The notes: generated by a model from the sequence alone, not told the origin. DNA of 47,752 bases from an uncultured Clostridium sp. (GCA_946500615.1 CAMMWP010000011.1:1-47752), one strand, 5' to 3'; numbered from the stretch's first letter, positions 9,563 to 19,848 are shown. Program-made: numbers and translations.

Positions 9563-9684
9563 GTTTAAAAAACAATCCATATATTGTTGGCTAAACAAGT
9601 TTTAAATTTATGGTGTGTACTTTTTACACAGCAATTAAATCAAAACACTGTTTAACGACGCCAGATGCTGATTATTTTTTAAAC
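9563..9684 (+). repeat. Inverted-repeat element family R, copy R1
   Basis: A 122-bp element with ends GTTTAAAAAACAATC and its near-complement GATTATTTTTTAAAC. Inside is a hairpin (AATTTA, TGTGTA, loop, TACACA, TAAAT), then GTTTAACGACG. Copies R2, R3 and R4 share length, end type and internal layout but have different arm sequences. See the findings entry. Confidence 0.7.
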
Positions 9685-9879
9685 TAAACCTTTCTTTACT
9701 ACTAACATTTTAAACCTTTTTCTTGCAAAGTCAATACTATTCATAGAAATGTAACATACATTTAACAGTTCTGTAATATATTCCCTAGTTTGTAATATTT
9801 TTCTCTTGTTTCCTACTTTTTTCTTTCATTCTTGTTATTTTTTGTTGTACAATGTGGCATGTTGTTTCCTATACCATGA

Positions 9880-10002
9880 CAAATCTCGCTTCGCGAGAAC
9901 TTTTCTCTACTTTTCTAATTTAACTATATATCTAAGCTCTCGAAGAAGCGTAAAGATTTGTCGACGCGAAAAATTGCATAGCAATTTTTCTGTGCAATGT
10001 TG
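9880..10002. repeat. GC-richer hairpin region (GCGAAGCG-type motif)
   Basis: Within the 540-bp gap between rsmD and divIVA, CTCGCTTCGCGAG forms a small palindrome. ACAAATCT at 9889 pairs with AGATTTGT near 9955, and AAAAATTGCATAGCAATTTTT forms a further hairpin. No open frame with a ribosome binding site is visible. Related GCGAAGCG motifs occur at 20686, 21037 and 33444. Confidence 0.45.
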
Positions 10003-10051
10003 TTTTTTTGTGGTATAGGAAAAAAATGATTTTTCCTATACCACAAAAAAA
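10003..10051. terminator. Bidirectional intrinsic terminator after divIVA
   Basis: A perfect stem of about 20 bp (TTTTTTGTGGTATAGGAAAAA paired with its complement) with a short loop, starting and ending in A/T runs so that a U-tract follows in either direction. It lies 37 bp past the divIVA stop. Confidence 0.75.
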
Positions 10052-10087
10052 CTACCCATAACAGATAGTCTTTTGTGATTTCATATT

Positions 10088-10540
10088 TTAATCTTCTTTA
10101 TTCACATCTTTTAACAACTCTAATTGTGAAATTAAAAGAGATTCCATTTTTGCTTTATATATATCAAATTGTTTTTTTATATCATCTAATTCTTTTGTTT
10201 TCATAGTAATTTCATTTTCTAAATCTTCTGCTTGTTTTTTTGCTGAGCCTTTTGCTTCATTTATGATTTGATCTGCTTGTTGTTTAGCAACATTTTTTAT
10301 ATCTTCTGCTGTCGTTTGCGCCATTACCAGTGTATCTTGTAATGTTTTTTCGATTGTTTTGTAATGCTCTAAACTTTTATTTAATTCTTCCACTTTTGTT
10401 TTTAATTCTGTAATCTCTTTATAGTTTTTTCCATAGTCTACTGTCAAATCATCTAGAAAATCATCCACTTCTTCGACATTATATCCATTCATCATTTGTT
10501 TAGAGAATTTTTTATTTTCTATATCTAATGGTGTAATCAT
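10088..10540 (-). CDS. divIVA: DivIVA-domain protein
   Basis: The 150-residue protein starts MITPLDIENKKFSKQMMNGY. This is the DivIVA N-terminal lipid-binding signature (LDIxNKxFxxxxxGY), followed by NVEEVDDFLDDL and a long coiled coil to the C-terminus. DivIVA family proteins bind negatively curved membrane at the septum and poles and recruit division or sporulation partners. AAGGAGG lies before the ATG. Its neighbour upstream is sepF, the usual Gram-positive division cluster order. It is a short member of the family with almost no C-terminal extension. Confidence 0.92.
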   Translation of the reverse strand: MITPLDIENKKFSKQMMNGYNVEEVDDFLDDLTVDYGKNYKEITELKTKVEELNKSLEHYKTIEKTLQDTLVMAQTTAEDIKNVAKQQADQIINEAKGSAKKQAEDLENEITMKTKELDDIKKQFDIYKAKMESLLISQLELLKDVNKED

Positions 10541-10586
10541 ATTTCCTCCTTATAAAAGGGTGCAAAGTCCCTTTAACAAAATCTTA

Positions 10587-11066
10587 CTAGTTTATTCCAT
10601 TATTCTTTAGCCAAGAAACTGATAATTTACTTTTTATTTCTTCTCTAGCCATCTCATTTGTAATTTCATAGTTTGATGGTGCTACTAAGAAAATAGAATT
10701 TGATACTTTTTGAATATATCCATCTAATGCATAAACCCCACCACTAATAAAGTCAACAATTCTTCTTGCAACATCTTTGTTCACATATTCTAAATTAACA
10801 ATAACAGATTTTCTTTCCTTTAAAAAACTACAAATTTCATCTGATTGTTCAAATGTTGTTGGTTGTGATATAACCATTTTAATTGCATTTGGTTGTCCTT
10901 GTTGCATATTAACCACTTTATTATTTTTTCTGTTGAATAATTTTTTATCTTCTTCTACTTCTTCCTCATTATCATAATCATAAATATCTTCATCTTCATA
11001 TTCTTCTGGTTCAGCTGAGTCCATTCCAAATAATCCCCAAACTTTATCCATTAATGCTCCTGACAT
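10587..11066 (-). CDS. sepF: Cell division protein SepF
   Basis: The 159-residue protein fits SepF. An N-terminal amphipathic segment (MSGALMDKVWGLFGMD) for membrane binding is followed by an acidic linker (about 18-42) and a compact C-terminal domain (about 60-150) with IVNLEYVNKDVARRIVDFISG and FLVAPSNYEI, typical of the FtsZ-bundling core. SepF tethers FtsZ filaments to the membrane and is partly redundant with FtsA. AGGAGG precedes the ATG. It is followed by divIVA 47 bp downstream and both probably share a transcript. Confidence 0.95.
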   Translation of the reverse strand: MSGALMDKVWGLFGMDSAEPEEYEDEDIYDYDNEEEVEEDKKLFNRKNNKVVNMQQGQPNAIKMVISQPTTFEQSDEICSFLKERKSVIVNLEYVNKDVARRIVDFISGGVYALDGYIQKVSNSIFLVAPSNYEITNEMAREEIKSKLSVSWLKNNGIN

Positions 11067-11191
11067 AAAAAAACCTCCTAAATTACTTCCTTTGTATTCA
11101 TTTGTACTAAGTATCTACTTTTTTTCTAGAGTTGTCAATAGTTTTTCAAAATGTAATATTATTTTAATATAATTGTAATATGTTTGTAATA

Positions 11192-12520
11192 TTATTCTTC
11201 TGCTTTTTTTAAATCTGGATTTAAAATTACTTCATCATATAAACTGATTTTTTTATAAGATAGTATTTCTTCACTTGTAAATCCTAGTTCTTTCAACTCG
11301 TCTGTCGTATAAGGTTCTACAATTGAATATTTTTCTCCTTCTTTTTTTAGTTTTACAAGAATTTTATTTAAATATCCCGCTCTATTTCTGACAACATAAG
11401 CCATATCGTCTTGTTTTACAATTGCTTGATTAGGAACTTTCAGTCCTTTTTCGCTCCACCAAATCAAATCAAAAGAAATCTTTCTATAATTAATTAATTC
11501 TTCGACACCTTTTTCGATCTTTAACATTAACACCGTATCTCCGTCATTTTCTTGTAATATGTATGTAATTTTTGCTGAAATTTCTTCTCCACTTGGTATT
11601 CTAACTTTAACGTTATCTTCTACTTTTGCATTTTTGGCTTCCTCACTATTGGTTATTGTTGCAATATAACAATAGGTATTATCGACAATTTTTCCACATT
11701 CTTGACTTGTAGGAATTGTTTTTCCAGTCTTCAAATCTAATTTTTCTAAATATTCTTTACTTAATGCTGAAAAACATTCCTCTGTTGGTTTTAATACTTC
11801 TTCAAAACCATCTACCTTATATGAAACAACTCCACTTTTATTTGAATTTACATATTCAGCTCCCGAATTCAATTCGCTCTCATAATTTTTTCTCTCATCT
11901 ATCAACTCTTTTAAATAAGAACCTTGTGGACTTAATTCTCCAGCAATATTTGCTTTTTTGGTTATCAATTCATTAATTTCTTTTTTGGTTTCTTCTAGTT
12001 TTGTTGTATCACGAACATTGCTAATTCCTAATAGTTTTTCTTCTATTTGTGTTTCTAAAGACTTGATGTCACTTGGAAATATATTGCTTTCTGTTTCGTT
12101 TTCCATAGCTTCTTGAATTTTACTATCTAATTGTGCTATTTTTTCTTTTAATGTATCCTCATTTTTTGTGTAATATCGAAATACTGCCTCATTTACTGCT
12201 ACTTTTTCTCCTTCTGCTTTAATTTTTTCCATTCCATTTTTATAATTTTCACCTTGTATCACTACTTCATCTCTAATAATGTATCCAATATTGGTTTCTT
12301 CTGAATATAATGTTCCCTCTTCTAATGTAAACACATTGGTTGGTTGTTTAATTAACAGATATATTGTATATAATAGATATATAATTACGAAACCAATGGT
12401 AATATATATAATTATTTTTTTATCTATTTTTATATTATTTCCCATTTTCCTTGTTTTCTTTTCTTCTTTTTCTATTTTCTCACTATTTTGTTGTTTCAAT
12501 TTTATTATCATTCCTTTCAT
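11192..12520 (-). CDS. HlyD-like membrane-anchored protein
   Basis: This protein of about 442 residues has a basic cytoplasmic N-terminus, one membrane helix (IIIYITIGFVIIYLLYTIYLL, about 38-60) and a large outside part. The latter begins with a lipoyl-like half (IGYIIRDEVVIQGENYKNG), continues with an alpha-helical hairpin (about 105-190) and ends in beta-rich segments. This is the layout of HlyD/membrane-fusion adaptors. In Clostridia a gene of this kind commonly stands next to sepF, but no partner transporter is present, so its job is open. The exact start is uncertain: TTG at 12523, ATG at 12520 and ATG at 12511 are all possible, with AAAGGA overlapping them. Confidence 0.75.
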   Translation of the reverse strand: MKGMIIKLKQQNSEKIEKEEKKTRKMGNNIKIDKKIIIYITIGFVIIYLLYTIYLLIKQPTNVFTLEEGTLYSEETNIGYIIRDEVVIQGENYKNGMEKIKAEGEKVAVNEAVFRYYTKNEDTLKEKIAQLDSKIQEAMENETESNIFPSDIKSLETQIEEKLLGISNVRDTTKLEETKKEINELITKKANIAGELSPQGSYLKELIDERKNYESELNSGAEYVNSNKSGVVSYKVDGFEEVLKPTEECFSALSKEYLEKLDLKTGKTIPTSQECGKIVDNTYCYIATITNSEEAKNAKVEDNVKVRIPSGEEISAKITYILQENDGDTVLMLKIEKGVEELINYRKISFDLIWWSEKGLKVPNQAIVKQDDMAYVVRNRAGYLNKILVKLKKEGEKYSIVEPYTTDELKELGFTSEEILSYKKISLYDEVILNPDLKKAEE

Positions 12521-12530
12521 CAAAGGCTTC

Positions 12531-13448
12531 TTAAAATTCCTTTAAAATGATGTCTATATTCTTTTGTGTTGTATCTTCTGCCTGTAACCATATTGTTTGT
12601 TTGTTTTTTCTGAACCAAGTCAATTGCCTTTTGGCATATCTTCTCGTTTCCATTTTTATTTTGTCTATCATTTCTTCTTTTGTAAGCATTCCTTTCAAAT
12701 ATTCTACTACTTCTTTATAACCCAAGCCCTGCATAGCAGTAGGAAATTCGTGATATTTTTGTAGAATCGCTTGTACTTCTTCAATTAAACCTTGTTCTAT
12801 CATCATGTCTACTCTTTTATTGATTCTTTCATATAATTTTTGTCTTTCCCAATTTAATGCATATACTTTATAATCATATTCGACTTCTTTTTTTCTAGAT
12901 TCTATTTCTTGCTCTGTTTTTGTTTTCCCTGTAGCATGATATATTTCTAAGACACGTAATATTCTTTTTTTATCTGTCGGACTTATTTTTTGCATTGCTG
13001 GTTCATCTATTATGTTTGCTTTTTTATATAATGTCTCTAACCCTTTTTCTTCCACTTCTATTTCTAATTGTTTTCTATATTGTTCATCTAATTTTATATC
13101 TTGGTATTCAATTTCATAAATTAAACTGTCTATATACAGACCTGTTCCACCTACGACAATTGGTACCTTCCCTTTTTCTAATATTTCTTTTATGGCTTTT
13201 TTGGCATCCTTTTTATACTCTGCTACACTATATCTTTGTTCTGGAGATACATATCCAATTAAATAATGTTTAATGCCTTGCATTTCTTCTATGGTTGGTT
13301 TTGCTGTTCCAATATTCATGTCTTCATATATTTGCATAGAATCACAAGATACAATTTCTCCATTTATTTTTTTGGCTAGTGCAATCGATAAGGCGGTTTT
13401 TCCAGATGCTGTTGGGCCACATATGACAATTACTTTATTTTTCTGCAT
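12531..13448 (-). CDS. miaA: tRNA dimethylallyltransferase MiaA
   Basis: The 305-residue protein has the P-loop GPTASGKTALS near its N-terminus, the catalytic DSMQIY motif, a VGGTGLYIDSLIYE segment and the C-terminal RQLTWFRKN signature. MiaA transfers a dimethylallyl group to A37 of tRNAs that read UNN codons. GAGGTG shortly before the ATG at 13448 selects this start over one 12 bases upstream. The coding region overlaps the 3' end of the upstream membrane-protein gene by 14 bp, which indicates translational coupling. It lies downstream of mutL, as in many Firmicutes, although hfq is absent here. Confidence 0.95.
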   Translation of the reverse strand: MQKNKVIVICGPTASGKTALSIALAKKINGEIVSCDSMQIYEDMNIGTAKPTIEEMQGIKHYLIGYVSPEQRYSVAEYKKDAKKAIKEILEKGKVPIVVGGTGLYIDSLIYEIEYQDIKLDEQYRKQLEIEVEEKGLETLYKKANIIDEPAMQKISPTDKKRILRVLEIYHATGKTKTEQEIESRKKEVEYDYKVYALNWERQKLYERINKRVDMMIEQGLIEEVQAILQKYHEFPTAMQGLGYKEVVEYLKGMLTKEEMIDKIKMETRRYAKRQLTWFRKNKQTIWLQAEDTTQKNIDIILKEF

Positions 13449-13875
13449 TTTGCACCTCATTATACATACTGATAATTCCTTCTTGTGTATCTTTTAAATA
13501 TCCTTTTTCTACAAATACACAGATAACAAATATTACCATGATAACAATAATTCTTCTTTTTGCTTGCTTATTTTCTATTTCTTCTTCTAGAATATTGTCT
13601 AATAAATTGGCTATCAATGGTAAAAATATTAAAGCATTTAGTCCTGTAAATATTAGTATTAGTGTATTTGATACTATTTTTCTGATTTCTTCACTTGGAT
13701 ATGCTACATCTGTACTTGCTATATTGTATAATATCATTGTTATGAAATATGTTATACATAATCCTACCAAGATAAATGCAACTTTTTTGGGTCTTTCTAT
13801 ATTTCCTAAATTGTGCCATACCCATACAATACTTATCAAAAATACAAATATCGCACCAATTATAATTAATGTCAT
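13435..13875 (-). CDS. Small integral membrane protein of unknown function
   Basis: This 146-residue protein has four predicted membrane helices (about 2-20, 31-50, 68-90, 107-122), separated by short charged loops including a Glu-rich stretch EEEIENKQAKRR. I do not recognise a family. GGAGAG precedes the ATG. It lies between mutL (26 bp upstream) and miaA (14-bp overlap) and must be cotranscribed with them, but the context does not reveal a function. Confidence 0.75.
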   Translation of the reverse strand: MTLIIIGAIFVFLISIVWVWHNLGNIERPKKVAFILVGLCITYFITMILYNIASTDVAYPSEEIRKIVSNTLILIFTGLNALIFLPLIANLLDNILEEEIENKQAKRRIIVIMVIFVICVFVEKGYLKDTQEGIISMYNEVQNAEK

Positions 13876-13901
13876 ATTACTCTCCTATTCTTTATTTTTT
13901 G

Positions 13902-16388
13902 CTATTTTCTAGCAAATTTTCTTTCAATATCATATTTTGTCATTTTGATAGCTGTTGGTCTACCATGTGGGCAAGTAAACGGATTTGGTAAAGACAATAG
14001 CTTGTCCATTAGGCTTTCTACTTCTTTTGTATCTAATGCCATATTTGCTTTTACTGCTGCTTTACATGCCACTGTTGCAATGAATTTTTCTTCTTTTTCT
14101 TGTTTTGCCGTTCTTGCTACTGTATTAATTTCGTCTAATGTCTCTAAAAATAATTCTTTTGTGTCTAAATCAATACAAACTGTTGGAACACCTGTTAATT
14201 TAATTGTATTGTCGCCAAATTCTTCTAGTGTAAATCCTGCCTTTCTAAACATTTCCATATTTTCTTTTGCTATATCCATTTCTTTATGTGTTAATGTAAT
14301 AACATCTGGTAATAGTAACATTTGAGAATCTTTGCTAGATTCACTATAATAGTTTTCTTTTACTTTTTCGTACATAATTCTCTCATGTGCTGCATGCTGA
14401 TCCAAAATGTACATTTCTTGCTCAATTTCTAAAATAATATATGTTTTAAATACAATTCCAATATACTTGTATGTTGGCTTTTGATATTCTTCTATCCCCT
14501 CAAACACGGACACATTATCTTTTAGTATATCGATATGTTGTTGTTTTTCTTCTACTACTTCTTCCTCTTGTATTGGTAATCTTCCGAACAATTTTGCATA
14601 CATCTCATTAAAATTATCTGATACTACCTTTGGATTATCATTTAATTTTTCCATTTTTTCTTTAATTTCTTTAAATTCTTGTTTGATTTCTGGGTTTTCT
14701 ATTGCTTCAATGATTTCATTTGTGTTATCCACTATTTGCTCACTATTTGTGGATTGCTTTTCATCTATTTGTGTATTCACATTCATTTCTGCATATTCCT
14801 GTGTGTTTTCTATTTCTTGTACTGCGTTTATCTTGTTTTCATTTTCGACTACTACTTCATTTGAAACCTCTTGTGCTTCATTCTTAAGATTACTGTTTTG
14901 TTCTTGCTCTTTTATATGATAGTTTTCTGTTTCTTCTTCTAATGTTTCAACTGCATGATTATTTTCTTCTGTTTGTCTATTTGTGTTTTCTTCATTCTCT
15001 ACAATGGATATTTCTGCATTTTTTTCTTTCATTTCTTTTTCTAAGTTTTCTTTCATTTGTTTTAGTTTTGCTAAAATGTCTGAAGTATCAATTGGTTCTC
15101 CTACATTTACTGTATGTTGTATATCATTTTTTGCTTGATATACATCTTCTATTATATTTCCACTGGTCTGATTTTCACGATGATATCTATCTTCTTGTAC
15201 ATTTGTTTTTATTTTGCTTTCTTCTTCTGTATAACTTTCAATTTGTTTTTCATTTTGTTTTCGAAAAGAAAACAAACCGCCTCCTTCTTTTCTTTGCTGT
15301 TTTTCTTCTTTTAGATTTTTTAATCTTTCTTCAAAAGTTAATTCTCTCGCTGTTTCCATATTTTCTTCATGTAGTGCTTTTTCTGAGTTAGCAACTAATT
15401 CTGTTTTTAATAATGTATCTTTTATGGCATGATATATTGCTTGAAATACTTTGCTTTCTTCTTCAAATCTAACTTCTAATTTAGCTGGATGTACATTTAC
15501 ATCCACCTTTGCCGGATTCATCTTTATGTCTAATATGACAAATCCAAATTTTCCAATGGGAATTAATCCTTTATAGGCTTGTTCTGTTGCTGCTGTTAGT
15601 GTTTTATCCTTAATATATCGTTTGTTTACAAAGAATAATTGATTAGAACGATTAGAACGTGCAATTTCTGGTTTTCCAACAACACCTATAATGTCAATAT
15701 CTTCATATTTATATGAAACTTCCATAATTCCATTTGCAATGTCTTTTCCATAAATATTGTATATTACACTTTTGATGTCACCACTTCCGTTTGTTTGGAT
15801 AATCGTCTTTCCTGTGTTAATCAATTTGATAGCAATATTTGGGTTTACTAATGCTATTCTTGTTATGACATCTTCAATATATCCTGATTCTGTATAATCT
15901 TTTTTTAGGAATTTATATCTAACTGGTGTATTAAAAAATAAATTTCTAACCGTAATACTTGTTCCTGTTTTGCATCCGTTTTCTTCTTTTTCTAAAATAT
16001 TTCCAGCTTCTACAACGACTCTATATCCAATTTCTTGTTCTTTTGTTTTTGAAACCATTTCTACATTGGCAATGGCTGCAATACTTGCTAATGCTTCCCC
16101 TCTAAATCCCATTGATGTAACTGTGTTTAGGTCGTCTGCACTTCTGATTTTGCTAGTAGCGTGTCTTTCAAATGCGATTTCTAAGTCATCTTGTGCTATT
16201 CCTTTTCCATTGTCACTTACTTTTATGTAAGAAATCCCTCCATTTTTGATTTCGACCGTTATATTGGTAGCTCCTGCATCTATTGAGTTTTCTACCATTT
16301 CTTTTATGACAGATGCTGGTCTTTCAATTACTTCACCAGCTGCGATTTGATTGATTGTTAGTTCATCTAATAAAACAATGTTTCCCAT
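13902..16388 (-). CDS. mutL: DNA mismatch repair protein MutL (endonuclease type)
   Basis: The protein has 828 residues. The N-terminal GHKL ATPase (about 1-330) carries NSIDAGA, DNGKGI and GFRGEAL motifs. The linker (about 340-640) is unusually long and Glu/Asn/Gln-rich. The C-terminal domain has the endonuclease motif DQHAAHERIMYE (DQHA-x2-E-x4-E), ACKAA and CPHGRP. It therefore belongs to the nicking MutL class found in bacteria without MutH. AGAGG precedes the ATG. mutS, often directly upstream, is not in the window; an ABC transporter stands there instead, beyond a hairpin element. Total length exceeds typical Bacillus MutL (around 630) because of the linker. Confidence 0.95.
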   Translation of the reverse strand: MGNIVLLDELTINQIAAGEVIERPASVIKEMVENSIDAGATNITVEIKNGGISYIKVSDNGKGIAQDDLEIAFERHATSKIRSADDLNTVTSMGFRGEALASIAAIANVEMVSKTKEQEIGYRVVVEAGNILEKEENGCKTGTSITVRNLFFNTPVRYKFLKKDYTESGYIEDVITRIALVNPNIAIKLINTGKTIIQTNGSGDIKSVIYNIYGKDIANGIMEVSYKYEDIDIIGVVGKPEIARSNRSNQLFFVNKRYIKDKTLTAATEQAYKGLIPIGKFGFVILDIKMNPAKVDVNVHPAKLEVRFEEESKVFQAIYHAIKDTLLKTELVANSEKALHEENMETARELTFEERLKNLKEEKQQRKEGGGLFSFRKQNEKQIESYTEEESKIKTNVQEDRYHRENQTSGNIIEDVYQAKNDIQHTVNVGEPIDTSDILAKLKQMKENLEKEMKEKNAEISIVENEENTNRQTEENNHAVETLEEETENYHIKEQEQNSNLKNEAQEVSNEVVVENENKINAVQEIENTQEYAEMNVNTQIDEKQSTNSEQIVDNTNEIIEAIENPEIKQEFKEIKEKMEKLNDNPKVVSDNFNEMYAKLFGRLPIQEEEVVEEKQQHIDILKDNVSVFEGIEEYQKPTYKYIGIVFKTYIILEIEQEMYILDQHAAHERIMYEKVKENYYSESSKDSQMLLLPDVITLTHKEMDIAKENMEMFRKAGFTLEEFGDNTIKLTGVPTVCIDLDTKELFLETLDEINTVARTAKQEKEEKFIATVACKAAVKANMALDTKEVESLMDKLLSLPNPFTCPHGRPTAIKMTKYDIERKFARK

Positions 16389-16534
16389 TATTTCTTGACC
16401 TCTTCTCTTTCTTTTTTCTTTGGTGCTATTATATCATTTTATCATTCTTTTTGTATAGGTTTTCATTTAAAAATTTAAAAAAGAGGTTATCATTCAGACC
16501 AAATGTTAGGACAGTAACAAAAAGTGTTATAAGG

Positions 16535-16608
16535 ATTGCCATTCAAGTTAAGGGGAGCCGAGAACCTTAAAAATCTCCCATATGGCTCCCCTTAACTTGA
16601 ATGGCAAT
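16535..16608. repeat. Hairpin element family E, copy E1
   Basis: A perfect 25-bp inverted repeat (ATTGCCATTCAAG TTAAGGGGAGCC and complement) around a loop. The loop and inner stem (AGCCGAGAA, CTTAA, CCATATGGCT) recur in E2 at 36200-36280, where the outer arms are unrelated in sequence but again self-complementary. It lies 15 bp past the stop of the ABC permease gene, so a terminator role is plausible. Confidence 0.7.
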
Positions 16609-16623
16609 TCCAGACACATTTTT

Positions 16624-19600
16624 TTATTCTACGCTCTTTAAACTTCCTATCATATCAATTTTCTTTAATGCAAAATAGGTAACAATATTAACAATAATTG
16701 AAAATACCAGTGTAATCAAAGTTGCATAAAGATAACTAATTGGATGTATCACTTTCTCAAATCGTAAAATATTAATTTCGCAAGTTCCTAAGATATAAAA
16801 ATTCAAGAAATATCCTGCCACTAATCCTAAACCAATTCCAATGATTGTTAAAAGAATGGTTTCTCTTGTAATATAATCATATACCTCTCTATCATAAAAT
16901 CCTAATACTTTTATAGTTGCTAATTCTCTAATTCTTTCACCTATATTAATATTTGATAAATTATATAATACAACAAAAGCCAATAATCCTGCTGAAACAA
17001 TTAAAATAATAACAACATAATTTAACGAGCTCATCGTGTCATCTAATGTCTTCATCGTTGTTGTTGTTAAAGTAACCGTAGATACTTCATTTTTTGCTAC
17101 CATTTCTTGCATAATTGCTTCTTCTTGTTCTTCATTTAACTCATTATCTTGAATCAACAATACATTTGTATGATATTCTTCTCCAAATACTTGTTGATAT
17201 AATTCTTTTGACATGTATATATAATGACTAATATAATTTTCTGTTATTCCTACTATTTCGACTTCTTTTTCTATATCATCAGAAGTTGTTATCCATATAT
17301 TATCTCCTACTTTTGCTTGAATCAGTTCTGCTAATTTATCGGTTATAATAATACCTTTATCTGATAATGTAAAAGGATCTTTTGTTTTTGCATCTCGTAA
17401 TGTTATCATTTTATCAATTTCTTGATTATCATTTGGAACTACGATTTGGACTGTTTCGCTTTGATTTCCTTTTTTGGTTGTTCCCGATTCCATGTATGTT
17501 TCTACAATTTCTTGTATTGTTTCTTTTTGCTTTAATTCATCTATATAACTATTTTTTTGCTGTGTTGTTAATGATGTTTTTAAACTTACTAACATATCAT
17601 AATGACATATATCTTCATATTGATTTGGTAAAATTGAAGATATAGAGTCTTTGATGCCAAACCCTGCTAGTATTAAAGAAGTACATCCCATAATTCCAAT
17701 AATGGTCATTAGAAATCTTTTTTTGTATCTAAAGATATTTCTGACAGTTACTTTATGTGAAAATTTCAATCGTTTCCAAATAAAGTGCACCCTTTCTAGT
17801 AACACTCTTTTCCCATATTTTGGTGCTTTTGGTCTTAAAAGTGTTGCTGGTGTTTCTTTTACTTCTTTCAAAATCGTATATAGTGTTGCTCCTACAATAC
17901 AAATATAAATTAGTCCTAATCCTATTGAAGAATATTCATGATTAAATGATACAATAAATTCTGGTAACGTATACATCATTTCATACATATCCCACACAAT
18001 TCTAGGTAATAATTGGAATCCGATATTCATCCCAATCACACCACCGATGATACAGGCTAAACTAGAATAAATTATATATTTTAGCATGATATGAAATTTA
18101 TTATATCCTAATGCTTTCAATGTGCCAATTTCTTGTCTTTCCTCTTCTACCATTCTTGTCATCGAAGTTAAGGAAACTAAAGCAGAAATTGCAAAAAATA
18201 CAATTGGAAATACAATACTTAAATTTTCTATACTTTCCGTGTCTTGAATATAACTACTATATCCTGCATTTTGCTGTCTATCCAAAATATACCATTCTGC
18301 TTTTTCTATTTCTGAAACTTTTTCTTTTGCATCAATTAATTTTCCTTCTGCCTCTTCTATTTTACGATTAAATTCTGCTCTATTTGTTTCTAGTTCTGCC
18401 TGTGCATTTTCAATTTCCTGTTTTGATGCTTCTAATTCTTTTTTAGCGCTCGCAATCTGTGCATAAGTTTTATTTTTTGTTTGTTTTAATGTAGTTTCTT
18501 GTTTTTGCACTTCACTTTTTGCTGTATTAATCTGTGCTTCCGCATTTTGTAATTCCTGTTTTCCATTAGCAATTTGATTGTCTATTTGCGTAATTCCTGC
18601 TTCCACTGATTGTTTATTGCTTTCATATACTTGTTTTGTAGCTTGTAGTTTTGCGATTTCTTCACGAATTTCTATTTTTTCTTCTTCTGTTTCTGTGGTT
18701 TCTAGTTCTTTTTGTTTCTCAGCAATGGTATTTTCTACTATTTTTATAGCATTATTAATATTTTCTAATGTACTTTGTAAGCCTGCTTTTTGATTTTCTG
18801 CTTCTTGAAATCCTTTTTGAGCTTCTATCTTTTCATTATTTAGTCGAAGGGCGTTTTTAGCTATTTCTGTTTTTGCAGATTCTATTTGTGCTTCTCCATT
18901 TTTGAATTGTTGATTTGCTTTTTGTTCATTACTGGTAATTTCTGCTTCTCCTGCTTCTAGTTTTTCTTTTCCTTCATTTATTTTATTTTCTGCTTCTTGT
19001 AATTGTGTTTCTCCATTTTGTTTTTCTGTATTGAATTCTTTTTCTGCTTTTGCAATTTCTGCATTTGCTTCATCAATTAATTCTTGATATCTTGCATTTT
19101 CTCTTTCTTCTTTTATTTTTTCTATTTCATCTTTTGTTTCTTCGACATAATCTTCATATTTTCTGCTGCCTGTTTGGTAGTTTTTAGTATTTTCTAACGT
19201 TATATAAATTTCTGTATATGCCTCTGTATTCACATTTTCCTTATTTACATAGATATAATGATTAACAACACCTGTTCCTAATTTAGAACTTCCTCTTTCT
19301 CTAGAAATGTATAAGGGACTTTCTACTATTCCTACAATTTTCAATGTTCTATTTTTCAAATATTCTGTTTCTTCTCCATCTATCTTTTCTGGCTCTATCT
19401 CAATTGTTTCTCCAATCTTTTTATCTGTATTTTTTAAAAAACTTTCTTCTACAACACATTCATCTATATTTTCTGGCTGATTGCCCTCTACTAAAATTGG
19501 TACATTCACATTATCCATGCATAAAATTTTTGAGACAATTTCTTTATCATTTGTTTTTATTAACCCATCTCTGCTATATGTACCATATACATTTTCAACA

Positions 19601-19848
19601 TTTTTTATGTTGCATAATGCTTCTATATCACTATCAGTTAATCCCAGTGTTGACATGATTTGTATATCATATACATTTTGTTTTTTATAGTATGTATCTA
19701 TTGAGTCTATCATGTCTGGCGAAGAAGCTCTTAATCCCGCAAAGAATCCTACGCCTAATAAGGCCATTAACAAAATGGAAATGAATCGTTTATATGATTT
19801 TTTTATTTCTTTAAATGTATCTTTTAGTAATGCTTTTTTTAATTTCAC
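16624..19848 (-). CDS. FtsX-like ABC transporter permease with large coiled-coil extracellular domain
   Basis: This protein of about 1074 residues has an N-terminal membrane helix (FISILLMALLGVGFFAGL) and an extracellular region including a roughly 280-residue Glu/Lys/Gln-rich coiled coil. It then has two FtsX blocks of three to four helices each (around 560-700 and 930-1070) separated by a second periplasmic-type domain. This duplicated layout matches the MacB/FtsX-type permeases of Firmicutes that act in export, lipoprotein handling or signalling rather than uptake. GGAGGTG lies 6 nt before the GTG at 19848; the ATG at 19854 is too close to it, so GTG is the likely start. The matching ATPase is encoded 66 bp upstream. 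Confidence 0.88.
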   Translation of the reverse strand: MKLKKALLKDTFKEIKKSYKRFISILLMALLGVGFFAGLRASSPDMIDSIDTYYKKQNVYDIQIMSTLGLTDSDIEALCNIKNVENVYGTYSRDGLIKTNDKEIVSKILCMDNVNVPILVEGNQPENIDECVVEESFLKNTDKKIGETIEIEPEKIDGEETEYLKNRTLKIVGIVESPLYISRERGSSKLGTGVVNHYIYVNKENVNTEAYTEIYITLENTKNYQTGSRKYEDYVEETKDEIEKIKEERENARYQELIDEANAEIAKAEKEFNTEKQNGETQLQEAENKINEGKEKLEAGEAEITSNEQKANQQFKNGEAQIESAKTEIAKNALRLNNEKIEAQKGFQEAENQKAGLQSTLENINNAIKIVENTIAEKQKELETTETEEEKIEIREEIAKLQATKQVYESNKQSVEAGITQIDNQIANGKQELQNAEAQINTAKSEVQKQETTLKQTKNKTYAQIASAKKELEASKQEIENAQAELETNRAEFNRKIEEAEGKLIDAKEKVSEIEKAEWYILDRQQNAGYSSYIQDTESIENLSIVFPIVFFAISALVSLTSMTRMVEEERQEIGTLKALGYNKFHIMLKYIIYSSLACIIGGVIGMNIGFQLLPRIVWDMYEMMYTLPEFIVSFNHEYSSIGLGLIYICIVGATLYTILKEVKETPATLLRPKAPKYGKRVLLERVHFIWKRLKFSHKVTVRNIFRYKKRFLMTIIGIMGCTSLILAGFGIKDSISSILPNQYEDICHYDMLVSLKTSLTTQQKNSYIDELKQKETIQEIVETYMESGTTKKGNQSETVQIVVPNDNQEIDKMITLRDAKTKDPFTLSDKGIIITDKLAELIQAKVGDNIWITTSDDIEKEVEIVGITENYISHYIYMSKELYQQVFGEEYHTNVLLIQDNELNEEQEEAIMQEMVAKNEVSTVTLTTTTMKTLDDTMSSLNYVVIILIVSAGLLAFVVLYNLSNINIGERIRELATIKVLGFYDREVYDYITRETILLTIIGIGLGLVAGYFLNFYILGTCEINILRFEKVIHPISYLYATLITLVFSIIVNIVTYFALKKIDMIGSLKSVE

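Noticed and set aside
14679..15391. Plus-strand open frames opposite mutL
   Set aside because: Leu/Phe/Tyr-rich shadows of the Glu/Lys/Asn-rich MutL linker; no translation signals.
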